A DNA stretch of 64,000 nucleotides from Candidatus Saccharibacteria bacterium (GTDB lineage: Bacteria; Patescibacteriota; Saccharimonadia; Saccharimonadales; Saccharimonadaceae): contig JAEUQU010000002.1 in assembly GCA_016789455.1 (NCBI GenBank), forward strand, positions 992,001-1,056,000, read 5' to 3'. Below are positions 32,746-40,129 of this stretch, in pieces. The translations under genes were made by a program, and so were the position numbers. The number at the start of each line of letters is the position of its first letter. The stretch's first letter is position 1. Under the pieces are notes generated by a model that was not told the DNA's origin, ran no database searches, and worked only from the letters and a program-made list of their open reading frames with translations.

Positions 32746-33655
32746 AATATTGTTGGCCGGCCACCGCCGCAGTCGTGACCCCATCAGGAGCGATATCGAT
32801 AGTCAGGCCGCCGCCGTGCCCCACCAGTACCGCGGCCCGTTTTTCCAGATGCAGAATGTCCCGCTTTACGAAGGGGCTGATCGTGTCGTAATGGGTGCTG
32901 GCCCATATGACCAGGCGGCTCTCCGGCCTGGCCTGATGGAACAGCCGGGCGTAGCGGGAGAACACCCGGACAGCCTGGTGCATACGGTCGGCGATCTCAT
33001 CCGGCCCTTCGGCACCGAAGTCCAGGCGGGCTTCCCTCTCGGCATCTTCTTCAAAAACAATCCAGAAATCCTTGCCCATATCACCGTACTGTTCCCGCAG
33101 ATAGGCCACGAAATCTGGCGAATCAGCGAACATGCGGGGCTCACGCAGCTGGCGCATGGGACGGGGTGCGCCCCGGTTCATCAGGTCATGGGAAAGATTG
33201 AGGATGTTGCCGGACTGCACGTCATGTTCCGCCAGCAGCACCTCGGTGACCCGCTGGGCGATGGTGACAGTCTCCAGGCTGCGCTGGCCGCCGCCGGCAT
33301 ACGCCGTATCGCTGGCGACGAACAAGAAATGTAACCGTTGCCGTTCAGACGGCGAAATACCAGCCAGCAATTGAGCAACATAAGCAGCTGCCGCCTCTGT
33401 TTCCAGGCGGATGGCTTCGGGAGTCAGGCTGCCGGCATCCGGTGCCTCCCGGTCGCGCCGGTACTCGCCGTGGCGCTGCAGGACCAACTCGGTACCGCCT
33501 GGGTCCAGACGGCCAGGAACCAGGTGTGCCCGCTCCAGACGGACGGGACGCTCCAGGGATACGGCGGCATGCCCAAGCTCGGCCGCAGACAGTGCGCGGC
33601 CGCTTGACACCTCGCCGGTGCGAAGTGAATCAGCAGAAAAAGATTGTTCACTCAT
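32732..33655 (-). CDS. Histidine phosphatase superfamily-like protein
   Basis: 307 residues from ATG 33655 (MSEQSFSADS). VLQRHGEYRRDREAPDAGSL contains the catalytic RHG motif of the phosphoglycerate mutase/acid phosphatase superfamily near residue 60, and IWASTHYDTI provides the second histidine region late in the chain. The central part is a helical insert. The substrate is unknown. The start lies directly downstream of the terminator of the preceding gene, in a T-rich stretch without a clear Shine-Dalgarno sequence. Confidence 0.7.
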   Translation of the reverse strand: MSEQSFSADSLRTGEVSSGRALSAAELGHAAVSLERPVRLERAHLVPGRLDPGGTELVLQRHGEYRRDREAPDAGSLTPEAIRLETEAAAAYVAQLLAGISPSERQRLHFLFVASDTAYAGGGQRSLETVTIAQRVTEVLLAEHDVQSGNILNLSHDLMNRGAPRPMRQLREPRMFADSPDFVAYLREQYGDMGKDFWIVFEEDAEREARLDFGAEGPDEIADRMHQAVRVFSRYARLFHQARPESRLVIWASTHYDTISPFVKRDILHLEKRAAVLVGHGGGLTIDIAPDGVTTAAVAGQQYSIEL

Positions 33656-33668
33656 AACAAAAAGGCAA

Positions 33669-33697
33669 AGCCCACCCCCGGACCCCGGCAGTGGGCT
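33669..33697 (-). terminator. Terminator of the 33708-34127 gene
   Basis: Minus strand AGCCCAC pairs with GTGGGCT, with an inner GC-rich loop, followed by TTGCCTTTTTG. It lies between the small gene and the phosphatase gene. Confidence 0.7.
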
Positions 33698-33707
33698 GTC
33701 GCCGTCC

Positions 33708-34127
33708 CTAGCACTCCTGCAATTGCTGCCGGCCAACCCGCTCGCGGCTTACCGGCTCGTGCCACAGCCGCCGGCCAACCTTGCGTTGCAGGCGGCTGCG
33801 CCGGTTGCGCAGGTGCCGCTCATCGGGCGACCACTGGCCGTGCCTGCGCTTCCAGTAGAAGTGCAGGAAGCCCTTGAAGGTGGCGAACTCGTCGGCATCG
33901 CCCAGGGGGAACAGATCGTCCCGGCCGAGACAATCAGCGAAGGGCCGGTTCTCGAACTGGCGGCCGCCGTTGGTCTCGACGGCATAGTACAACTGGCCCG
34001 TGACGATGTCCTGCCAGACGGCGATGTGCCAGTTCTTGTCACGGGTGCCGTCGTAGGTGTGCCGTTCGTTCAGGTAGCCCACCAGGGCCAGGTCGTGCGG
34101 CTCGGGATTCTCAAAAACTGAAGCCAT
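33708..34127 (-). CDS. Uncharacterised small basic protein
   Basis: 139 residues. The N-terminal part is a compact mixed domain rich in Trp and Tyr (WHIAVWQDIVTGQLYYAVET). The C-terminal 45 residues are strongly basic (HLRNRRSRLQRKVGRRLW), so nucleic-acid or envelope binding is possible. No family is recognised. AAGGAAAGG precedes ATG 34127. Monocistronic with its own terminator. Confidence 0.6.
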   Translation of the reverse strand: MASVFENPEPHDLALVGYLNERHTYDGTRDKNWHIAVWQDIVTGQLYYAVETNGGRQFENRPFADCLGRDDLFPLGDADEFATFKGFLHFYWKRRHGQWSPDERHLRNRRSRLQRKVGRRLWHEPVSRERVGRQQLQEC

Positions 34128-34277
34128 TACTACCTTTCCTTGCGGGGTGCGGAGACGGTACTATAGTTTTTTACCATATTTTACGCACTAGCGCAAATCA
34201 GGCGCCCTCTGTGTGACGCCGGTCAATGAAATAAACCGTCAACTATGCTTGACTGAGAAGCGAAGGAGGCCGTAGCC

Positions 34278-34820
34278 ATGAAACACAAGGACAGCCGCAC
34301 CACCCATACCACCTCAAAGCACACCGCTCCCGAGCCCGCTCCCGGCCAGCCGGCCCCTGGCGCCACCGACAGCCCGCCGCCCATCCGCCGGCTCTACCGT
34401 CTGCCGCGCGACGGCAAAGTAGCCGGCGTCTGCGCCGGTCTGGCCGATTACCTGGAGATGGACGTGACACTGGTGCGCGTACTGTTCGTCATACTGACGC
34501 TGGCCAGTGGCGGCTTTGGCGTCCTGGTCTATCTCATCATGGCAATCGTCATGCCCACCAGCGACGCGCCGGCAAGCGGTGTCCGTACCGGCAGCGATGT
34601 CGGCAAGAATCTCAACGCCATCGCGGCCGACATCCGCGACAGCGGCGGCATCGACCGGCTGCGCAACTTCCTCGGCATAGCACTCATCCTGTTTGGTGCC
34701 TGGCTGTTGCTGGCGCAGTTCTTCCCGCTGCTGCTCAGTTTTGAATGGCATCTGATCTGGCCGGTTGCGCTTATTATCATCGGGCTGCTGGTGGTGGCGC
34801 AAAGCGGGAGGCGGCAGTAA
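34278..34820 (+). CDS. PspC-domain membrane protein
   Basis: 180 residues. After a Pro-rich N-terminus comes the PspC signature LYRLPRDGKVAGVCAGLADY followed by LEMDVTLVRVLFVILTL and a membrane helix ending in IMAIVMP. Two further helices (about 130-175) match the small DUF5668-type membrane pair. PspC proteins sense envelope stress in many bacteria. AAGGAGG stands nine bases before ATG 34278. The stop overlaps the start of the LiaF-like gene (TAATG), so the two are coupled. Confidence 0.85.
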   Translation: MKHKDSRTTHTTSKHTAPEPAPGQPAPGATDSPPPIRRLYRLPRDGKVAGVCAGLADYLEMDVTLVRVLFVILTLASGGFGVLVYLIMAIVMPTSDAPASGVRTGSDVGKNLNAIAADIRDSGGIDRLRNFLGIALILFGAWLLLAQFFPLLLSFEWHLIWPVALIIIGLLVVAQSGRRQ

Positions 34821-35719
34821 TGGACCGGCGGTTGAACTTCGGCGCCATATTCTGGGGACTGCTGCTGATACTCCTCGGCGGTTTGGCCCTGCTGCATAAC
34901 TTCAGTGTGGTCAGTGTTGATTTTGGCAACCTGCTCCGGCTATGGCCGCTGCTGCTGGTGGCAGCCGGCGTCTCCATGCTGTCGCTGCGCGGCTGGCTGG
35001 GCACCGCCCTGGCCATCGCCGTGGGCGTGGCAGTGCTGGGCAGCGTGACGGCGGCGGCTCTGGGATGGTGGCGGCCGCACACTTCCAGCAACACGCCCGC
35101 CCGAACCGTCGAGGTCCGCCAGTCCGGCCAGCAGGTCCAGCGCGCAACCGTGGCGGTGGACGGCGGAGCCGGGCGCATCACCATCGGTTCAGGCGGCGTC
35201 TCGTTGGTAAGCGCCAAGCTGGAAAGCACTGCGGCCAGTCTCAGACAACGATCGGAGACGCGCGGCGACCGGCAGAGCGTCGCCATCAGCCTGGAATCGG
35301 CCGGCCGGTGGTGGCGGGGCGACATCAAAAATGACCTGTCGGTGACACTGACCGAATCATTGCCACTGACGCTGCTGCTGGATACCGGTGCCGCCCAGAT
35401 GCAAGGTGATCTTTCGGCGGTCAAACTCGAGCGGCTGGATATCGATTCGGGCGCCAGCGGCATCGACGTGCGGCTTGGCGCCAATGTACCCAAGACCGAG
35501 GTGAACATCGAGGCCGGCATGAGCTCGGTGACGCTCGCTCTGCCAAAGCAGGCCGGTGTCAGCCTGCGCCTGGATGCCGGCCTTAGCAACCGCGAGCTGC
35601 CCGGCCTGCGCCAGACTGGCGACGATTACTTCACTTCGGATAATTATGCGTCGGCCGCGAACAGGATCGATATCCGGGGCAGCATCGGCATGTCGAACCT
35701 TGAGCTGACATATTACTGA
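34820..35719 (+). CDS. LiaF-like membrane protein
   Basis: 299 residues from ATG 34820 (MDRRLNFGAIFWG), which overlaps the PspC stop. About four N-terminal membrane helices (to residue 85) are followed by an extracellular or cytoplasmic beta-rich domain whose pattern of LDIDSGASGIDVRLG and VNIEAGMSSVTLALP resembles the C-terminal domain of LiaF (DUF2154 type), a brake on cell-envelope stress signalling. No LiaS/LiaR pair is next to it; the next gene is a Crp-type regulator 14 bases on. Confidence 0.75.
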   Translation: MDRRLNFGAIFWGLLLILLGGLALLHNFSVVSVDFGNLLRLWPLLLVAAGVSMLSLRGWLGTALAIAVGVAVLGSVTAAALGWWRPHTSSNTPARTVEVRQSGQQVQRATVAVDGGAGRITIGSGGVSLVSAKLESTAASLRQRSETRGDRQSVAISLESAGRWWRGDIKNDLSVTLTESLPLTLLLDTGAAQMQGDLSAVKLERLDIDSGASGIDVRLGANVPKTEVNIEAGMSSVTLALPKQAGVSLRLDAGLSNRELPGLRQTGDDYFTSDNYASAANRIDIRGSIGMSNLELTYY

Positions 35720-35733
35720 TACACTGGTGCCAG

Positions 35734-36396
35734 ATGACACACGATACGCCGCACAATCTAGAGCAATTCTTTTCAGACCATACCCTTCGCAGGTACCCGA
35801 AGGGTCAGATACTCCTGTACGCCGGCGATCCACCCAGCCAGGCCTATTTGCTGTTGGTCGGCACCGTCAGCCAGTACGACGAGTCATACAAGGGAGACAA
35901 GCTGATTATCAACACATTCAAGCCCGGCGCCTGCCTGCCGATGCTGCCGGCAGTCTCCGGTTTGGCGAACCGGTATTTCTATGAGGCTGACACCGACATC
36001 GAGGTTCGCCAGGCGCCGCTGGATGAGACACTGGCTTTCATCCGCTCCGACCCCGCCCTTTTGTACGACCTGCTGAAGCGCGTCTATATCGGCCTCGACG
36101 GCGTCCTTGGCCGGATGCTGCAGCTGATGGCGGGTAGCGCCAGGAGCCGGCTGCTCTATGAGCTGCTTATCGAGTGCCGCCGCTTTGGCGAGCAGCGCAC
36201 CGATGGCAGCTATTTCATAGCCATCCATGAAAGCGACCTGGCTGCCAGGTCTGGCCTGACGCGGGAGACCATCAGCCGTGAGATACACAAGGCCAGTCAA
36301 GAGGGTATGATCACTGTCGGCCGGCAAGGCATTGCCATCGCCGATATCGACTGGCTTCAACAACAGTTAGAGGGCCGGTCTGGCGGCCAGCACTAG
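35734..36396 (+). CDS. Crp/Fnr-type transcription regulator
   Basis: 220 residues. The N-terminal cyclic-nucleotide-binding-like beta roll (YPKGQILLYAGDPPSQAYLL, about 20-110) is followed by a long dimer helix and a C-terminal winged helix with ESDLAARSGLTRETISREIH as the recognition helix region. No cysteine cluster of the Fnr type is seen, and the ligand pocket arginine cannot be assigned. It probably regulates the coupled PspC/LiaF-like genes or itself. Its 3' end overlaps the convergent flavoprotein gene by 30 bases. Confidence 0.8.
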   Translation: MTHDTPHNLEQFFSDHTLRRYPKGQILLYAGDPPSQAYLLLVGTVSQYDESYKGDKLIINTFKPGACLPMLPAVSGLANRYFYEADTDIEVRQAPLDETLAFIRSDPALLYDLLKRVYIGLDGVLGRMLQLMAGSARSRLLYELLIECRRFGEQRTDGSYFIAIHESDLAARSGLTRETISREIHKASQEGMITVGRQGIAIADIDWLQQQLEGRSGGQH

Positions 36397-36906
36397 CCGG
36401 CCTTCCACACCAGACCCTTCGCGACGCATGACCAGCGGCGCGTCCCGGTAGGTTTGCATCCGTATCTCCGCAGGCCGCAGCTCATAGGCCACGTAGTCGC
36501 CGGCATCCAGCCGACTGACAGGCGGAATGGCGCTGTCGGCGGTATGCAGGGATGCCCGGAGCGTCCGAAGGAACGCCTCGTGTGTCTCTACCTCGCCGCG
36601 TACCCGCACTGCCTGGCCGGCAATACTAACGGATATCTGCCTGCCCTCATCAAATACCACCAGGCTCACCTGTGGGTTCTGTACCAGATTGCTGCTCTTT
36701 CTGGTGCCGCGCTTCGTCAGAAAACGGATGGTATACTCATCATCCAGCGCATAGTACAGCGCAGTTGCGTGCGGGACGCCTCTTGCGTTGACCGTCGCTA
36801 GGACGGCAGTCTTGTGTTCTTGTAAGAAAGTACGGATGCGCTCCTCTGGCGCCACGTCCTCATGAGCAGTCTTGTTTTTGGCATGATGTCGGTGTAGCAG
36901 GTTCAT
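36367..36906 (-). CDS. Pyridoxamine 5'-phosphate oxidase-like flavoprotein
   Basis: 179 residues. RTFLQEHKTAVLATVNARG followed by VPHATALYYALDDEYTIRFL and SNLVQNPQVSLVVFDE is the classic split-barrel FMN-binding pattern of the PNPOx-like family. Such proteins are reductases or cofactor carriers; the substrate cannot be told. AAAGGAG precedes ATG 36906 by six bases. Convergent overlap with the Crp-type gene. Confidence 0.8.
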   Translation of the reverse strand: MNLLHRHHAKNKTAHEDVAPEERIRTFLQEHKTAVLATVNARGVPHATALYYALDDEYTIRFLTKRGTRKSSNLVQNPQVSLVVFDEGRQISVSIAGQAVRVRGEVETHEAFLRTLRASLHTADSAIPPVSRLDAGDYVAYELRPAEIRMQTYRDAPLVMRREGSGVEGRLVLAARPAL

Positions 36907-37005
36907 CGCAACTCCTTTCGCTTTGTCCTGACCCTATTGTGCCAATCGTAAGCGATATTGTCTGCGAAGCTGCATAACCAGGAAGTGTGATGTGTATCAA
37001 CGCCC

Positions 37006-38019
37006 TTACAGCGGATAGACGTTCATATTATCGAACAGAGCCGTGAAGCCCATGCTCGACCACGAATACATACTGACACCGGGCCAGCCAGGCTGGAACG
37101 TGCGGTTATCGGTAATAGTGGCGTTCCAGCCGGCAGGTTCGGCGCCGGCAGGATCCCACAACTTAAGACGGTACTGGTTGCCTTGCAGCTCAAAGCGGGC
37201 GCGGACGCTGTTGAGCGTCGGGATGGTCCCCATCTGGTCAATATAGGTCATGTTGTATTGCTGGCCGCCGATGAAACGATAGATGTTGAAGTTGACGATG
37301 CGGCCATCGGTGACATTCAACGACGCATTGACGCCGTTCTGGATGCCATTGCTATCCCCAAAATCTGAAGCCAACCGCAGGTTGATGCCACCGTTGGCGT
37401 ACATGGCCTGCGGCGTCATGCTCAGCGTCACCAGCATGCCCTGGTTGGCGCTGGCAGCCATATCGGTGCGCATCGCCTTGGCATAGTTGCCGGACATTAC
37501 GGCCTGGAGACGCCCCTGCCCGCCTGAGAGGTCGGTGTAGGTGGAGCCGACATTCGTTTTGTCGGTCACCCAGTTGGACGGCCAGGCCGAACCATCGGTG
37601 CCGGTCCAGTTCTCACTGATGTTAGTGGCCGTGCCCGCGCCGGCGTGTCCAGGGCAGGCACCGACGGTTGCCTTGCTGGGCGCCGCGCTGTTCACATAGA
37701 CCGACTTGCCCTCGACCGTCGCCGTGGTGCAGAAGGTCTGCGGCGTCACTGCGTTGTCGCGGGTGTACTGGTACATCACCGTCTTGGTGTCGATGCCGGT
37801 ATCGAACAGGCTGTTGGGATAGCCGGTATTTTCCGCCTGGTACACCGAGAGCTTCTTGGCAGCACTGGCAGCAGCCGTCGTTGCCGAAGCCGTCCGGGCG
37901 CGGTCCTGGGCGCCGGTGACGGCGGAGACGGCGATGACGGCCAGGATGCCGACCACGACGATGACGATGAGGAGCTCGACGATGGTGAAGCCGGCGTGCG
38001 GGCGGAGGGTGCGCTGCAT
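37006..38019 (-). CDS. Type IV pilin fused to a lectin-like C-terminal domain
   Basis: 337 residues. The N-terminus has a prepilin leader: cleavage is expected at G10/F11 (HAGFTIVELLIVIVVVG), with Glu at mature position 5 and a hydrophobic helix after it. A globular pilin part follows (about 35-120) with disulfide cysteines. Residues 135-337 form a separate beta domain with patterns such as NWTGTDGSAWPSNWV and ARFELQGNQYRLKLWDPAG, resembling concanavalin-like (LamG-type) sugar-binding domains. An adhesive pilin that contacts a host surface is a reasonable inference. It has a -10 box close to ATG and no pilus assembly genes beside it. Confidence 0.85.
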   Translation of the reverse strand: MQRTLRPHAGFTIVELLIVIVVVGILAVIAVSAVTGAQDRARTASATTAAASAAKKLSVYQAENTGYPNSLFDTGIDTKTVMYQYTRDNAVTPQTFCTTATVEGKSVYVNSAAPSKATVGACPGHAGAGTATNISENWTGTDGSAWPSNWVTDKTNVGSTYTDLSGGQGRLQAVMSGNYAKAMRTDMAASANQGMLVTLSMTPQAMYANGGINLRLASDFGDSNGIQNGVNASLNVTDGRIVNFNIYRFIGGQQYNMTYIDQMGTIPTLNSVRARFELQGNQYRLKLWDPAGAEPAGWNATITDNRTFQPGWPGVSMYSWSSMGFTALFDNMNVYPL

Positions 38020-38029
38020 AGTACGCTTA

Positions 38030-38035
38030 AGTATA
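38030..38035 (-). promoter_or_regulatory. -10 box of the pilin gene
   Basis: Minus-strand TATACT, ten bases before ATG 38019, so the leader is about four bases or none. Confidence 0.5.
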
Positions 38036-38092
38036 AGCGAAAATCAAGTCAGCGACAATCGACGGCAATACCCCCTCACCCTGCACGGCATA

Positions 38093-39403
38093 CTACTGCT
38101 TGTGCTGTGCTTCAACCAAGCAATGCTTCCAGACAGGCAGGATTTTTACGGCAATGCCATCTACTTCCGAGACGCTTTCCGTATCGTGCGTCAGTATATA
38201 ACCTTCCGTAACACCAAGGCGGCGACAGCACGCCACCAAGCCCCGCACTTCCCTGCGAAGCGTAGCCGGATCACTGATGTCGAACGAGACTTGTATAACC
38301 TTCTCTACGCCGGCGCGACAGACCACGACAAAATCACATTCATTGTTGGTATCCTGAAAATAATATATCTGCTTGCCTTGTTTTATGAGTTCAAGCGCAA
38401 CTACCGTTTCCAAGATACGGCCAGCGTCATTGCCAAACTTAAAGTTCAAGGCAGCACCAAGCCCATGGTCTATGACATACGGCTTTCTCAGTGAATTTTC
38501 CGATTTAACAACAGAGTTGTCATACCGTGGAACAAAGCAGGCCATGTAGATAGCCTCGCAGTGCTCTTGGTACGCATAGAGGGTGTCGCGGCCCACTTTG
38601 TAGCCATTGCCTTTGAGTTCATTGTAAACGCGATTGACGCTAAACTCACCCGCACTGGCACCAATCACACGCTTACAGAAGTATCTGAGCACCGCAACCG
38701 ACGATACGCTATAGCGTTCGACAAGGTCCCGCAGCAGCATCACGTCAAAGTAGCCCTGAAGCTCCTTCTGACGCAAGTCTTCGTCTTCCTGCTCAGTTAC
38801 GGCCGGAAAACCGCCCTGGGCAAGAAACTGGTCGAAATGCGAGACTATACGTGCCCGATCGGCGCTTTGGTACATATTCAGGCCGGGCTGTTTGATGGAT
38901 AAAAATTCTGAGAACGATAAAGGATATACCTCAAAATTAAGCGTCCTGCCACGTAAGGCTGTCGCTATTTCCTTTGATAGCAACCTGGAATTGGAACCGG
39001 TAATAAAGATGTGCCGGCTTATCGTTTCATATAGCCGATCAACGAACAGTTCCCAGCCAGCCACCTCTTGTATTTCATCAAAGAAGAAGTAGCAATTACT
39101 CAGGTCAGCCTCTGGGTGCAGCTCTCTAAAGGCTTGCAGAATCAGGTCCATGTCTTCGCCCTCAAGGTGAAGGCGCTCGTCTTCAAAATTGATATAGAGC
39201 ATAGTGTCTGCCGGAATACCCGTTGCCTGCAGCGACCGCATGATTTCGTAAAGATGATATGTTTTGCCACTACGACGAACACCGGTAAGCGTGATTATTT
39301 TGCCAGTACCGATGGGTATCGTTTGCGTACGGGGCCATAATGCAGGCAGAGGCCTGCTTTGGTTGTCGGCTATGATGGTCTTTAGCAATTCTTTCCTTTT
39401 CAT
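38093..39403 (-). CDS. AAA ATPase with a DUF4143-type C-terminal domain
   Basis: 436 residues. N-terminal AAA_14 domain: Walker A LTGVRRSGKT (about 39-48), Walker B YFFFDEIQE, and sensor FITGSNSRLLS. The C-terminal half (SVNRVYNELKGNGYKV... VIDHGLGAALNFKFG and a DFVVV strand late) matches DUF4143, a nuclease-like domain. Such proteins are widespread in CPR and archaea, often as accessory or defence-linked genes with unknown partner. It stands alone behind an inverted-repeat operator. Confidence 0.85.
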   Translation of the reverse strand: MKRKELLKTIIADNQSRPLPALWPRTQTIPIGTGKIITLTGVRRSGKTYHLYEIMRSLQATGIPADTMLYINFEDERLHLEGEDMDLILQAFRELHPEADLSNCYFFFDEIQEVAGWELFVDRLYETISRHIFITGSNSRLLSKEIATALRGRTLNFEVYPLSFSEFLSIKQPGLNMYQSADRARIVSHFDQFLAQGGFPAVTEQEDEDLRQKELQGYFDVMLLRDLVERYSVSSVAVLRYFCKRVIGASAGEFSVNRVYNELKGNGYKVGRDTLYAYQEHCEAIYMACFVPRYDNSVVKSENSLRKPYVIDHGLGAALNFKFGNDAGRILETVVALELIKQGKQIYYFQDTNNECDFVVVCRAGVEKVIQVSFDISDPATLRREVRGLVACCRRLGVTEGYILTHDTESVSEVDGIAVKILPVWKHCLVEAQHKQ

Positions 39404-39446
39404 AAGGATACTTTATCATAGAAGTTTCATTATGAAAAGGAAACTT
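39396..39446. promoter_or_regulatory. Overlapping inverted repeats at the promoter of the AAA/DUF4143 gene
   Basis: AAGTTTC (39422-39428) and GAAACTT (39440-39446) form a 7-bp inverted repeat with an 11-base gap. A second one, CTTTTCATAA (39396-39405) and TTATGAAAAG (39430-39439), interlocks with it. A minus-strand TATGAT lies between. The layout suggests a repressor site across the -35/-10 region. Confidence 0.55.
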
Positions 39447-39554
39447 TTATAGACCTCCAATAACTGTTTTTTGTCCGAGAATGGCAAACTCACGCCACCT
39501 CTGTTAATGTAGGTGCATTATGAGTCTATCCATCGGCATGAACAAGACGCAACC

Positions 39555-39662
39555 ATGCCATTCAAAATCACTTTTCCCATGCCCCCATTAGATAAAAGAA
39601 CCCGAGGATATACTCCTCAATACATAAAAGAACTGCAAAAAGTAGAGGGTGGCAAGTGGTAG
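39555..39662 (+). CDS. Possible 35-residue ORF in an otherwise empty region
   Basis: ATG 39555 opens a 35-codon frame (start MPFKITFPMPPLDKRTRGY, end KELQKVEGGKW) ending in TAG at 39660-39662. There is no strong Shine-Dalgarno sequence. It may be a real small peptide, the remnant of a lost gene, or chance. The rest of 39447-39716 shows no other feature. Confidence 0.2.
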   Translation: MPFKITFPMPPLDKRTRGYTPQYIKELQKVEGGKW

Positions 39663-39716
39663 CGCATACCCCGCCCCCCCTAACTCACTATATTTCCAAA
39701 ATCCGAGAATAATTAG

Positions 39717-40081
39717 TTAGGTAGCTCTGTTAGTTAAATCGTCCAGATTATCAGGGTCGCGGCCTGCATCAGCTAACATATCGCGCCGCTTTTCCGTCTG
39801 TATCCAGTGAGGTATGTCTACAACTCCCGCATCCTCAAGCAGTAGCCCCTCAATAACCTCTTTCGCCTCAACCGCTGCTTTCTTGTTTAGACCTTTTATA
39901 TTTAGTTCGTGAGCGGTATTTTTTCCAATGAAATGGTCTTTTCCTGGATAACCAGCTCGTCAGGAAAAATATCTACCATCCAGTGGGCTTTTGCTCTAAA
40001 CAGCTCACGGTTATGGTTCTTGGTTGAAGGCAAACTGCGAGACTCAACCCTGCCGGTCTGTATCTGTGCAGGGTACGGCAT
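39717..40081 (-). pseudogene. Small gene broken by a frameshift in a homopolymer
   Basis: On the minus strand a frame starts at ATG 40081 (MPYPAQIQTGRVESRSL) and reads FRAKAHWMVDIFPDELVIQE before stopping early. In another frame the text continues as HELNIKGLNKKAAVEAKEV and VVDIPHWIQTEKRRD, ending at TAA 39717-39719. The two join if one base is added in the T6 run at 39919-39924 (A6 on the coding strand), giving about 120 residues. The protein family is unknown. It follows ClpC by 48 bases, with no terminator seen, and may be cotranscribed. A sequencing indel would explain it equally well. Confidence 0.6.
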
Positions 40082-40129
40082 ATTGCGGCCAGTTTGAGTT
40101 GTTCTGCTCGCTATAACAACCTCCCATAC

